Below are positions 43,269-55,607 of a stretch of DNA of 64,000 nt, piece after piece; the first letter of the stretch is position 1; every line of letters begins with the position of its first letter. Source of the DNA: Clavaria fumosa (lineage: Eukaryota; Basidiomycota; Agaricomycetes; Agaricales; Clavariaceae); NCBI GenBank assembly GCA_951802425.1, contig OX637797.1, positions 3,224,001 through 3,288,000 of the forward strand, in the 5' to 3' direction. Both the position numbers and the translations under genes were made by a program. Below the pieces are notes generated by a model. It saw only the letters and a list, made by a program, of their open reading frames with translations. It did not search any database and had not been told where the DNA came from.

Positions 43269-43643
43269 GCGGCAAGGTACAAGTAAGGGGAGGATGACAA
43301 GAGAAATGCTTAGCATGGGCTTGGCTGGCCGTGGAGGGGCCTGCACCAGTCCCGATTAGGGTAGATTGCTTGATGCGAGCTGTCAGAGCGATTACTGCTG
43401 ATCCACCTCCATCACGAATTGCAAAACATGGGAAGTCGTAAGGAACGTGGGTGTGGGGCACATGATGGGCGCTTATTGCTGGCCTGTGGGTGTGCAAATC
43501 CGTACGTGTTCCTGGTCGGAATCCGTACAGATTCCTGGTCGGAAGTACTTAGTGTGCTATGGGGTTCAGTGAGGGTGGCTTACGTAAGCGATCCTGACAC
43601 AAGATTGGTTGTGGGCCAAGTTGATGGAGTTCCCAAGGGTGGA

Positions 43644-45639
43644 TGTTAGGATAATGCATGCCTGTTGTACCTTACCATATGTAGTGCTGTCCTATGTTTG
43701 AAATTATGCTGGTATGCGTCTCATTAGTCTACAGACTTACTGCTCTACTCTACATGTGCCTTCTGTACCAATATCCATGAAAACCATTTGTTTTTGGTTT
43801 GCTGTCTAAAGTAAAAGTACAGGAAATTTATCCTCAAAAGAAGGTCAGGCTCTAGAGCAAGAACCAAGAACCGCACAAAGACGCGGTTAATACCGTTGAA
43901 TTCCCATTCTTTGATAACCCTCAATTCCAAATTTACGAAAGGAAACAACGGTTATTCATTCTTTAAATTAGATAATACTATTCTAGTTGCCTCTTCTAAG
44001 TAAAGGATAAATAGCGACAGGATGGCAAGAAAATGGAGGGATCTGAAGAGACAGAAGTGTAGGGAGGGTATGTAGGGTCATACCTGTAGATTTACGAGAG
44101 GAGCGAAGCATTTGCGAGTTCGCTACAAGGTCGCGAACTCGCCAGCATGGGCTGGCAGCACTTTGGTGTTGTGGGGCAGCCTGATCATGATTGGATCTTG
44201 ATCGGGCGATCGAGAACAGGGTCGGCTGGATTCCCACGAAGGCAGGGGCAGTGATCGGCGCTGATGGCCGACACTGCCGCATTGCCAAATATGGAGTACT
44301 CCTCCTTGTGAGCAGGCTGCATGCTCGCGACCTTTGTGCGCAGTCCCTCGGCCCTTCCCTCATCTCCCATTGTACTAGGGTGGTACTAGTATATATTTGG
44401 CATGGAATAGGGTTGAAACATATACTAAATAGGGCTAATACACTTAATTAGGATTAGTCTGGGGGAGATAAGAGGAAGCAAAGGGAATGGAGATGAAGGG
44501 ATGATGCGATCGAGACGGGAAACACTGCGGGGCATCGCAGGAGCAATCGGGGACGGCTGTGGGGTCCTCCCCTACAATCCCCGACGATCACAAACAGAGA
44601 AATGACTCATAATGAGTCATTATGATTATTTTTAGAATAATCTGAAACTTCGAAATGAAATATCTCAATAGGGAAATGAGATAAAATTATGATCTAACCT
44701 AATATGTAAACCCACTGAATTCTCCTTATTTTAGAATACTTAAACGGTAGTTTTGGTATACTATTTAAGGAGCTATGCTGTATACTTCCAAATGTAGTAG
44801 ATAGACGAAATTGAGTATAAATAGCCGCCGGAACTTCGCGTTCCAGGCACCATTAAGTACCCACATATTGTCTGAACCATCCCTGAAAGGGACTAAGCCC
44901 AAGTCTAGCCCAGTAAGGAGCTAAGGACATATTTAGTTAAACTAAGGATTTAATCTAGTTAAACTAAATACAGTAATTACTGACTAAGGACCCTTTCTGG
45001 TCAGATGATTTTAATATTCAGAGGTAGTCATGCTTCGGGACTGCCGCCCTGTGCCGGCTCCCCTCGGCGCGGTAAGTATTGAGCGACTTATGAATATTTT
45101 AGTTTGGTGTGCAAGGTGTTATACTGTACATAGTGCTACTGTATTCATGAGAGTAAGTAAGGGAATATCTAGAGAACCACTGAGAGTTAAGCAAAGGTTT
45201 GCAGAGGTGAAATGGTCTAGACGATCAGGGGAGTTTCTGAGACCCTTTGACGTGTTTCTCCTTTGCCTGGTTAATTAGCTATTCACTATTCTTTTTATGA
45301 CCTATTTACACTAACTTGGCTTAAGTGGGTGATATCTATGGACTGGTCAGCTATTGAGCCATGGTACCAACCTGTGGACTACCACTAGGTTGGGGTGGAC
45401 TCATGGGGGTTAGTAGTTAAGGCCATAGGTTATCAACACTTAGGTTACTGAAATGATAATATCAGCCCAAGGCAGTACCTTGCTGAATTGACTAGTTATA
45501 GTGCATTTGGCAGGAAGGTGTGGAACTGAGTAACCTACTAGTCCTGTAGGTTAGACTATGAATAGATTGGGGAGAGGTTTGAGTCAGTCTGACTCCTGGC
45601 TGCTCAATTCTATTTATAGACAGTACCGGATCCATAACA
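43644..45639 (+). repeat. Solo LTR of family E (copy 1)
   Basis: 1996 bp, TGTTAGGAT...CCATAACA, flanked by GTGGA (43639-43643 and 45640-45644). TATAAATA at 44816-44823. A conserved inverted pair TGACTCA/TGAGTCA lies near 44605. The only other copy is at 53445. No internal region accompanies either, so both are recombination products. Confidence 0.9.
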
Positions 45640-47894
45640 GTGGATCAGACTGGGCAATTGTTGGAAGTTGAAGAGGGAGGGGAGGAGGAGGGGAAAGAGA
45701 TGGATATAGAAATGGAAAAGGTAGTTGAAGGGTCACAGAAGAGAAAGGAGAGGGCTCGCAACCAGTAGATAGTCTTTTTCTTGTGGTATTTTTCTTGCAT
45801 ATATATGATTGTGAACCTGAAATGTGAAAATGAGCGAAGAAAAAGAGGCAAGGAAATTGAGAGGAAAAGGGATTAATTCCAGCCAGCACAAGTATGGGGG
45901 TTGGTTCGTTGTTGCAACTCAGAGTTCCCCTGGGAGCTCCTGAGTCACTTGCTTATTGAACTCTTCATGTGGGTCATCCATATCCTCTTCGACCTCTTTT
46001 GTGACCTTGTAAGCCTCCTCAAAATCTTCTTCTCCTTCCTCCAAGGTGAAAACAGATTGTCCTGTTACTTGTCTGTCAGGGCATGCAGTGCTGAAATAAC
46101 CTGGTTTCCCACATCTCAAACACAGGTTCCCCTGATGGTGTTGTTCTCATTCTTCATCACTAAGTGGAACATAGGGTAGGTTTGGATTTGGCTGGGAGGC
46201 AGATTAGAAGGTTGCGAGGGGGTTGCAGGCATTCCTGCAGCTGGATTGGGCATTGTAGGATTGCTATCAGCGGCGGGATAAGGTCACGATGTTGGTGAGA
46301 GGTTGGGGTTTCCACCAGGTTGGGCAGGAGAACGAGGGGCTGGTGGGTTGGTGCAGAATTGAGTCTGGCGGGTCTCGCTTTCATATTCCCAGTGCCTCTG
46401 GTCGATCTGCATAGCCAAATCTCGAAGTTCCTGGTACATCATGGGTTGTGGAATGACTTTCATAGCCTCCTTGATATGTGTGGACATTGAGTGATATAAT
46501 TCTGATTGTAGAGCAGCTGAGTTCCAATTGGATTTGAAGGCAAAGGATTCAAAGTGAATAATATGGTTTGAGAACTGCTTGTTTTCACCCATCTGCAACC
46601 TACAGAGGTTCTGGTCCACCTCAATCTGTGTGTTTACCACTCCAAACATCCCTCCAAACTTGCAGATGAATCCTTCCCATGAGTGCAAGGCTGGGTGGTC
46701 AGGATTAAATTGGAGGATGGAAGTGTAGTGGCTTTGTGTGGTGTCCATGAGATATGAGGCTGTGAAAGTGACCTTCTCATGATTTCCTTGGAAAGTTATG
46801 GGCTTTGCAAAGAAAGTCATGAGGCATTCCATGATGAAGGGTTTCCATCTGCACTGGTTGTGACCATTGAAGGGCTTGGGACATCTGCTCTCAAGTTTGA
46901 ATTCTTGAGCAAGGGCATCTCGAGTTGATGGTACTTTGGCGGGAGGGGCCTGGTAATAGTAATGGTGATGGTGGGTACCAGGGGCCTCGTCTTGAAGTGC
47001 GGCAGCGACATAGGGGGAACCGGAGGGGCCTGCGGGGCTTCAGCCTGCGAAGGGGTGTGAGATGCGGGTCGTGGGCCCACAGGAGGTCCTGGTTGCAGTG
47101 ACAGTAGCGAGACACAGAAGGGCTTGACCGGAATCTCCATACAGGGGGCAGGCTGGAGGGTTGCTTCAGTTCTTACAGGGTCACGAGGAAGTGTCCTGCT
47201 CAGAGTAGTGGCAACTTGTGTCCAAGTGGGCCAGCTGCTACAAGGGGCAGTATACTTAGGGATCCTGGAAACAATGGTGGGTTGCTTGTCCAGCATGGCA
47301 GGATTGGTGAAATTCTGGAGAGATTGAGCCATGACTTGGAAAAGCAGGGCCATGTTGTGAGGTCCTCTAGCAGGCTGAACCAATCTCGAAGGTCACAAGG
47401 GAGTATCCAGGTCTGAGGGAGTTGGAACTCTGCGGTCAGTAGTTCCTGGATACTGGCATTGACTCTCATATAATCAGTTCTGCTGATCTGTGTGGAATCC
47501 ATCCATCAATCGTACCAAGGCCTCATAGAGGTTTGTGGTCTCTATGAGGTATGCTAGCTCTTTGTCAAGGGTGCCTGTTTCATACTGGCAGTGAGTGTTA
47601 TTTAAAATCTGGTAAGAATGGAGGCAGGGATGATCAAAGTGCAGGTAGCCAAGCTGCTCTATGAGTGATTCAGCCTCTTCTCACAGTGACAAAGGGTGGC
47701 TGGGGGTTGTGATTGAATGATGGATGCCAGTTGCTCTTGAATGGTGGTAAGCAGCTTGTGGATTGTCTCCAAAGCCATAGGAACCTGTACATGTCTGGAA
47801 ATGATGAGTAATGGGTTGGGGAGGAGTGTGACTGGTAGACATAATAAGGTGTTCTGGGTGTTGAGTGGTGGGGCAAGAGTGAGAGTTGATATTA
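45640..47894 (-). pseudogene. gag: Retrotransposon Gag remnant (element F)
   Basis: Minus-strand fragments read from 47500 to 45900. Pieces of N-terminal Gag come first, then a clear retrotransposon-gag segment (FTASYLMDTTQSHY, WEGFICKFGGMFG, near 46780-46600). A knuckle LRCGKPGYFSTACP near 46120 has Tyr where the zinc-binding His should be. The frame is broken at several places. The upstream sequence continues across the E and D insertions at 43605-43643 and 21238-21362. No pol or LTR was recognised. Confidence 0.6.
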
Positions 47895-49077
47895 TGTTAG
47901 GACTTGTCCCATCTTGTGAATAGTGCCAAAGGTTGATTTGTTGGTGACCAGTCCTGTAAACTTGCTAAGACCAATCAACTGTTGAGTACAATCAAGAATA
48001 CTCAGTCCTGGAAGGTCACAAAAACATCAGACAAGATGTAGGAACAGGAAGAGACTAGTTGGAAGAGGGGAGATAATGCTGGGAATGTCACGAAGTCAGT
48101 AGATGAAGTGCAGGAAGAGAAATAGACGAATCGAGAGGAAACAATATTGCTGAGAAGGTCACGAAGTTGACTGATGAAGTGTAAAGAAGAAAATAGATGA
48201 GGTGGGAAAAAGAGATGTTATTGAGAAGGTCATGAGTGGTTGTGACAGTGTCAAGAAGTGAGTTGGTGAAGGCAATGACTTTGTCAACTGACAAGAGAAC
48301 CTGTGGGGTTTGAAGAATCAGTACCAAGACAAAGTAAAGGGAACACTTAGGTGCACAAGTTGTATGAGCACAGAGGACAAGTTTAGAGAGAAGCAGAGTA
48401 GTCTTGGTGTTGTCAGGGTCACCAAGTGAGACAAGACCTATCAATTGTGGTGGTTCCAAGCTCAAAGGGCGTAGTAGCCTCAAGCTTAAACCAAAGTGCA
48501 TCAATATCAAGTCTACTCTGCTTCTCTCTAAACTCATCCTCTGCACTCATACAACTCATGCACCTAAGTATTCCCTTTACTTTGTCTTGGTACTGATTCT
48601 TCGAACCCCACAGGTTCTCTCATCAGTCGACAAAGTCATTGCCTTCACCAACTCACTTCTCAACACTGTTGCGACCACTTGTGACCTTCTCAATAACATC
48701 TCTTTTTCCCACCTTGTCTATTTTCTTCTTTACACTTCACGACCTTCTCAATAACATCTCTTTCTCCCACCTCATCTATTTTCTTCTTTATGCTTCATCA
48801 GTTGACTTTGCAACCTTCTCAGTGATATCGTTTCCTCTCAACTCATCTATTTCTCTTCCTGCACTTTGTCTACCAACTTCACAACATTCCCAGCAATGTC
48901 TCCCCTCTTCCAACTAGTCTCTTCCAATTCCTACATCTTGTCTGATGTCTTTGCAACCTTCTGGGACTGAGTATTCTCGATTGTACTCAACAGTTGATTG
49001 GTCTTAGTGAGTTTACAGGACCAGTCAGCAATGAATTGACCTTTGGCACTATTCACAAGACAGGACAAGTCCTAACA
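47895..49077. repeat. Complete foldback element, arms of about 0.5 kb
   Basis: The left arm 47895-48402 and right arm 48512-49077 are inverted copies around a loop of about 110 bp. Ends are TGTTAGGACTTGTCC and GGACAAGTCCTAACA. The right arm has an extra 58-bp tandem duplication (GACCTTCTCAATAACATCTC repeated near 48691 and 48740). No transposase and no clear target duplication. The arms match the first 0.69 kb of element G (58105-58790). Confidence 0.85.
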
Positions 49078-49136
49078 CCCCAGCAGCACTGGACCTTGAC
49101 TGTCTAGTAGATCTCAATAGCCTTGATGCACAGGTT

Positions 49137-50360
49137 AATCAGACTCAGTCTCATGCTCACACAACTTAATGTAAGGTCAATGATGATGATACTAACATAA
49201 GGGGAAAAAGTACAACAAAGGAAAAGTTGTAGTATATATAGCAGACAGTTCAGGCATTGCTGGCATTCCCACACTCAGACCCTGTGCATCACATGATGTG
49301 CCAGAGGCCTGGGTCACGTGACATGTGATTACCTAATCTGTCAGCGGTCCCAGTCATGTGACTTGCCTGCAATCTTCCCACAACTCTTTCCTGGCTTCTC
49401 TCACCTGCTTATGTAAGTGATCCTGACATCACCCCCTTCTTAAGGCTGGGCATCTCGACCTGCCAACTTTGCCTTGTTGGGGTGTTGCTGGAAGAAGTCT
49501 CAGAGCAACAGCATTACGTTAGTGAGGTTGTGATGAGGTTCCCAAGTGTTTTCCTCCACTGGGTATCCCAACCACTCCACCAAATACTTCACTCCCCATC
49601 CAACCTTCTTGACATCAAGAATTGCCTCCACATCATACTCCAAGTGGTCATCATCAATTGTGGGGGGTGGGGGTGGAGGCAAGTTCTGGGAAGGGAAAGA
49701 GGGGGCAACATATGGAGTGAGTAGCACCTTGTTGAAAACCAGTGAATGCGCCATGCTCAGGGGAGCTTGAGCCGGTACGCTGCTGGTCCAACCTTTTCTT
49801 CAATGGTGAAGGGTCCAGCCTGCTTGTTGTCAAGCTTCTTGGAGGGTCAATCCATTTTCAGGTTCTGAGTGTCCAGCCAGACTAAGTCCCCCTTTGAGTA
49901 TTCACAACTCAGGCACTTCCCCTTATCATAGCTGGCCTTCATTGCATCTGCTGCCTTCCCCATTGCTTCCCTGGCTGCTCTTCAGGATTCCATGAGCTTG
50001 GCCATCCCTGGTTGACCTGTTCTGTCTGTCCATCCATTTGTGGGTAGAAGGCTGTACTTGGGTTCACCTTAACCCCAATCATCCCATAGAACTCCCTCAT
50101 GAATCTGGACATGAATTGGGTTCCCTGGTCACTCACAACTTTCTGTGGGACTCCATGGTTGCAGAAGACCCAGTCTCGAAGGATCTGAGTGGCACCAAGT
50201 CCAGTGAGGTCAAGGCCAATCACCTCAATGAGAGTTCATTTTGTGAACTTGTTGACAATGACAAGGATTGTATTGTGACCATGTGAGAGGGGGAAAGGTC
50301 CAACAATGTCCCAAGAGATAACTGCCCAGGGCCTCTCAGGGACAGGGTGTGGATGGAGCG
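49137..50360 (-). mobile_element. Gyp-C3: truncated, heavily decayed family C element
   Basis: The 3' LTR at 49137-49428 is followed (right to left in pol) by the chromodomain (EYDVEAILDVKKVG, 49640-49600), the GPF region and integrase pieces (PSTAFYPQMDGQTEQVNQ). An internal deletion near 50010 removes sequence between the integrase and the linker. It ends abruptly at 50360, next to a TGTTAC border. Confidence 0.88.
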
Positions 50361-53300
50361 TGTTACATGCATGCTCGGACGGTCAGGGTGAAGTCCAGTC
50401 AGAGTTTGGAGTTCGGGTCCAGGGTGTCTGGGACATCCAGAATAGGACTTCAGGGTTCAGGTGGGACTTTGGCAAACATATTGAAATGATGCCCTTACTG
50501 AGTCCTGGGTGTCCCATATTTCAGAGTTGCCGAAGTTCAGGATATTGGGCTTGGTGTCAGGTGGGATGTCCAGGGTGGACTTCATCATAATCGAGACAAG
50601 GGATGGATGGGAGGGCAGAGACAGAGTTCGGACAGAGTTTGGGTTCAACGAGTGATGAAAGGAGTGGAAGCAGAAGTTGGGTAGGGGAACAGATATGGAG
50701 TTCTGGGGTTCAGAGATGAGTTCTGGAGGTCAGCTGTGGTTCAGGTCTAAGGAGAAAAACCAGACTTGGGGCATGAGCTCAGACTTATATATCTGGGATC
50801 GGAAATTCAAACTCCGCCTGAAATTCCCAATCTGACATTCTGTGTGGAACATTCTGATCCCATCACAACCTGATCTTCTCCAATCTCCCTGGTCTGATCT
50901 AAAGGTCTCAAGGGTTTGACCTTAAAGGGGAGGCTGTTACGGGAAGCAGGGCCGAACACTCGGATGTGCTTTCCGTCAGGTGATTGGGTGCCGGGACTAC
51001 ATTAGTCCTGAGTGTCGGAATAGGAGGGTCAAAGGCTGTTTGGTCAACAGGGTCAAACTGGGATAAGACTCTGTCACTAGGCCTTCTGGGGCCTAAGAGG
51101 GAGCGAAGTAGGGTGGATCTGGCTCTGTACTCAGAGTTGTTGGCTTTGAGGACTCGTTGCCTAAGATTGGCTATTCCACGAAATAATGCATGTTTGAGCA
51201 CTTGGCAGTCGGGGTGATCGCGTCCAAGGATATTGACACAAACAGAATGACTGAACTCAGTCAGGTGGTGTGTGAGTCATGTGATCTGGGTTCGTCGCTG
51301 GTTCAACAATGGGTGGAGCCATCCAGAGGTTGGCATTATCGCTACTTCGGGCCAAGAGGAGATAGGGTATCTCTCATCGGCAGTAGGGAAAGCCAGTGTG
51401 ATTCACCAAAGTATGATAAGGTGATAAGGACAAGTGAACAACGCTAAGGGACTTCCCATGTCACTGCACCCCTTATATACCTAAAGGGGTACTGCGGGTT
51501 CCTGCAGCACAGCTCCTCGTCCGCAGCCCAAGGATGCTATCCATCTACTGTGGCATGTCGTCCTGCAGGCCTGCTCAGTCCGCAGCTGCCTTCTGCGATG
51601 CTTCCACAGGTTTGCACGGTCTGCAGCTGTCTGCTACTGCTCTTCGATGCGGCCCTCCACACTCTCCCATTGCCCCTTATCTTGGACGTCATTGCCTTTC
51701 GCTTATCAGCCCATGTGCTACTCCGCAGTCCTTCACATGGCGCAGCTTATCTCCACATGCTCCTTTGGCCATCATGTGTTCCTGTGTGATGGTTCTTCCC
51801 CACCGCCCTGCTCATCTCCCTGCTCTTATCCGTCCTTTGTAGTATATAAGGAGGGTTTGTACCACTTCTCCCTCCCCATCTCTGCTATGTGCTGAGGCCC
51901 CCACAAACTTAACTTCCTCCCCTCCTTTCATGTCTTCCAACAAGTTGCCCCCCTTGTACTCTCTTGCACAGCCTTCCATTGGGCGATTCAGAGGGGAGCT
52001 GACGACCTCCTCATTCTTACCATTGCCTGATGATGCTATGCTTGCAGCCATCCAGGCCATTTTGCGTCAGGATGCCCTCGAGTCGTCTGCCTGGGCAACC
52101 TTATCTGCAACCTACTCGAGGACCCCCACAGTGTAGTCTTTTCTTCCATTTCTCATTCGCTTTACTGATCCCTTTCTTGCAGAGTGGGATTCCATTCCCC
52201 CTACTCAGTGGGCCTCCCCACCTCCTACTCAGGGTGGAACTCCACTCCTCCACCATCGTCTCCTCCATCAGCCCCTGCGCTGGCTACAGTGGCTTTGCCA
52301 GACGTCAAGGGTGAGTATGTCCAGGTTGGGAAGTCTCCTTCTCAGTCGGTGGATGAGGATAGGCTCTGGGTCTAGTGGCCCAAATGTCAAAGATTCCGTT
52401 TGACGTAATACATAATTTCTGGTTCCAGATTGGTTCTTGTATTACTTAGGTGCTTCGATTCCATAAACCAATCCCCAATGGCCATCAACAGCGAGGAGCA
52501 TCTCCTCACTCTTGATTGCCATTGGTACTTTGGTTTTCTTGCTTCTAGTGTCACAGTTGTCCTTAGTCATATTGCTTTGTCATTGTTTGCCTTGTTTATA
52601 TAATTGACTTTGTCATTCTTCCCATGACAGAGGCACTGTCACATCTGTGCTGCTCCCTTTGGGTCCAGACTGGAAACACTATCTCCAGTCCTGGACTTCC
52701 TATCTCTGGCCCCCAACTTCTGATCTCTGGACCCAGATCTCCAAACTCCCACTCTGGTGCCTCAGCATTGGAGGGTACCTGCCCCACATGTAGGGCAAGC
52801 ACCAAACCCACTTCCAGGGATAGTTCCCCAAGTGGCTGTCCTGATCCCAATCCTGATCCCAATCTCCAAATCCCAAGCCCAACTTCCTGACTGTCATGAA
52901 CCAACATCCATGGTTACTCACCAGCAATGAACTCCAAGTGTGGAAACTGAACAATCCACACAGTTGCTTGGCAGTGTAGCTACCAACCTGATGGTAGTAG
53001 CATCTGACCTCTGGATCAGGATACTGATCCCCATTGCAATTCCCATTGTCCTGTATCAAGTCCTGCAATGTATCTCTGGGACATTCTCCATAGCTACTGT
53101 CAGTACTCTGGGTTGCTGGAAATGCCCCAGATCCATAGTATATATACTCAACTACTTCATAGAGTATTCAGCAGTCCAGATACCACTCTTGTACACCCCC
53201 GTACAACCTCGTCACCCCTGTACCCATATCCTGTCCGACCCCCATCTCCCATCCCTCCATCCATTCCTGCACTTCTGTCCTTTCCACCCACCACCTTGTA

Positions 53301-53444
53301 AATTGTATAATGTCTAATCTGACCCTTGCCCTCCATCTCCTATGCCAGTTGTGCTAAGTCCAACCAACTCCCAACCAACTCCTGACCAACTCCTGTCCAA
53401 CCCCTGGAATCTGTCCCCAACAACCTGCACCATCATCAGGCATG
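50361..53444. other. Unclassified repeat-like region
   Basis: It begins TGTTACATGC exactly where Gyp-C3 breaks off, so an LTR-type border is likely. A second candidate border TGTTACGGGAAG at 50935 follows the purine run AAAGGGGAGG. TATA-like boxes occur near 50790, 51475, 51845 and 53143. A CTCTGG/TCCAGA-rich low-complexity stretch lies at 52660-52870. No polymerase domain found. Confidence 0.45.
51930..52136 (+). CDS. Small hypothetical frame, possibly a first exon
   Basis: 68 codons starting MSSNKLPPLYSLAQ, 85 bp after a TATATAAGG box near 51843. After ...YSRTPT a GTGTAG donor and, 50 nt later, a TTTCTTGCAG acceptor suggest an intron, with a Pro/Ser-rich continuation (PPSSPPSAPALATVAL) to a stop near 52375. 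The intron phase does not fit cleanly. It resembles the start of a retrotransposon Gag in style, but no motif proves it. Confidence 0.25.
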   Translation: MSSNKLPPLYSLAQPSIGRFRGELTTSSFLPLPDDAMLAAIQAILRQDALESSAWATLSATYSRTPTV

Positions 53445-55292
53445 TGTTAGGGTACTTGAGTACCTATAGTACTTAGCCCCTTGAACAGATGATCCAGGCA
53501 ATTATGCATCTCTTCAATACATTCCTATGCTCTTTCTAGGTCCTTTACCCATACTGTACTACTCACCCATGTAAACTTACTCCCAATATGACATAAGCTA
53601 TGGAAAGTGGTACTAGGATGGAAAGAAATGGTTCTACAGCAAGAACGAAGAACCGCACAAACAAACGGTTTTTACCATTGAATTCCCACTGCTCGTTTAC
53701 CCTTATATGCATAAAATCAAAAGGAAGTAACTGTTATTCACTCGCTCAGGCTGGTTCTACTGCTGTTTAGGCCATACTCTAGTATTACTAAAATAGCGCT
53801 AAAGGGAGGTTTTAAATGAAAGGTCTGAACAGACAGAAATGTCGGAAAGGTCTGTAAGGTCATACCCGCGAGTTTACGAGAGACGCGGAGCACTTGCGGC
53901 TGAGCTACAGGGTCGCGAACTCGCTGGTGCGAGTTTGGCACCACTCTGGCATTGTGGGGCAGTCCTGATCATGATTGGACCTTGATCGAGTGATCGAGGA
54001 CCAACAGTTCGGCCCAGTTCTCATGGTGGTGAGGGCAGTGATCAGCAGTGATGGCCGATGCTGCCGCACTTCCAGATATGGACTAGTCATCCTCACAAGC
54101 AGACTGTGCACTCGCGACCTTTGTGTGCAGTCCCTCAGCCCTCCCCTTGTCTCCTTTTGTACTAGGGTGTTACTAGCATGTATTTGGCATAGAATACAGC
54201 TGAAACACATGCTAAATAGGGTTAGTACGCTTAATTATGACTAGTCTGGGGGAGATAAGAGGAAACAGAGGAAGTATAGATGAGATAACGACGCGATCAA
54301 GGCCAGGAACGTCGCGGAAAGTCGTGGAAAGTCGCGGAACGTCGTAGAAGCGATCGGGGGTAATCGTGGGGTCCTTCCCCACAATCCCCGACGACCGGGA
54401 CCCAAGAAATGAGTCATCATGACTCATTTTGATTATTTCTAGAATATGTAGAACCTTCGAGAAGGAATATCTCAATGAGGACATGAGATATAATTATGAT
54501 CTTGCCTGATATGTAAAGCCAGTGAATTCTCCTTAATTTAGAGTCCTTAAAAGGTATGTTAGGATTACTAGTTAAGGAGCTATGTTGAATCTTTCCAAAT
54601 GTAGTAGATATGCAAATTTGAGTATAAATAGCCAACGGAACCTCGCGTTCCAGGCATCATTACCTACCCATACATCGATTACACTATCCTCTAAGAGGAC
54701 TAAGTCTGAGTCTAGCTCCCCATGGAGCTAAGGACATATTTAGCTAAACTATGGACAGGGTCTAGTTAAGCTAAATGTAGTATCTGCCAACTAAGGACTT
54801 AGTCTAGTCAAGTGATCTGGGTACCTTTGGGTACAGGCTTCAGATGAGCCACCCTGTGCCGGCTCCCCTCGGCGCAGTAAGTATTGAGCGAGTTATGAAT
54901 ATTTTGGTATAGGGTACAAGGTGTTCTACTGTACAATGTACCAGTGTATTCATCAGAGTAAGTAGTGAATAACTAGCCAAGTACTGAGAATTAGGCAGAG
55001 GTTTATAGAGGTAGAATGGTCTACAAGACCAGGAGAATCTCATGAACCCTTTAGCTTGTTTCTCCTGTGTCTAGTTAGCTGTGTATTCACTGATCTATTT
55101 TGACCTATGTACATTGATTTGGCTTAAGTGTGCAATACCTATGGAGTGGTCAGTCATTGAGCCATGGTATCAATCTGTGGGGTGATACCAGGTTGAGGCA
55201 GACCATGGGGGTCAATGGCTAAGCCCATGGGATGTTGTGACTTAGGTTACTAACTAATAATAATAATATCTGCCCAAAGCAATGCCTTGCTA

Positions 55293-55596
55293 TGTCAGAC
55301 TTAGTCTCACGGTTCACACAACTTAACGTAAGGTCGATGATGACGATACTAACATAAGGGGAAAAGGGTATAAGACAGAAAAAGTCGTAGTATATATAGC
55401 GGACAGTTCGGGCATTGCCAGTTTTCCCACGCTCGGACCCAAACGTCACGTGATGCGCCCGAGGCCTGGGTCACGTGACGTGCCATTATGTAATCCGGCG
55501 ACCATTCTGATCATGTGACTTTCCTGTGATTTTCCCACAACTCTTTTGTAATCCCATCCTGACCTTTCTTATGTGCTTATGTAAGCAATCCTGACA
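55293..55596 (-). repeat. Gyp-C2 3' LTR
   Basis: 304 bp, with TATATATA near 55390 and CACGTG near 55448 and 55474. Confidence 0.93.
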
Positions 55597-55607
55597 TCAC
55601 CCCCCTC

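Larger units (their letters stand above)
21363..43599 (-). mobile_element. Gyp-D: chromodomain Ty3/Gypsy element hosting Gyp-C1 and Gyp-B
   Basis: LTR ends TGTCAG.../...CCTGACA. The target duplication CAAGA is at 21358-21362 and 43600-43604. The span of 22,237 bp shrinks to about 6.5 kb after removal of Gyp-C1 (26804-32699) and Gyp-B (33409-43268). Order on the minus strand: 5' LTR (split by Gyp-B), self-primer site, ORF0 (split by Gyp-C1), gag, pol, purine tract (GGAGGGGGCC), 3' LTR. Gag and pol are decayed. Confidence 0.93.
33195..43599 (-). repeat. Gyp-D 5' LTR, split by Gyp-B
   Basis: Segments 33195-33408 and 43273-43599, the latter preceded by the GCGG duplication. Relative to the 3' LTR it has about 23 extra bases from a tandem duplication of TTCCTGGTCGGAA (near 43505-43545). 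Confidence 0.9.

Noticed and set aside
44150..44350. Possible tRNA or rRNA-like segment in LTR E
   Set aside because: No cloverleaf could be folded and no rRNA core sequence recognised. No RNA gene is supported anywhere in the window.
52596..53317. Frames of 80-125 codons on both strands
   Set aside because: Built from repeated CTCTGG/CCCAGA-type words, no motif, no start context. Treated as repeat sequence.
43983..54244. Similar frames of about 90-126 codons in both E LTRs (44363-43983 minus, 54210-53905 minus)
   Set aside because: They lie inside solo LTRs, differ in length and frame between copies, and overlap the promoter region. Similarity follows from LTR homology alone.
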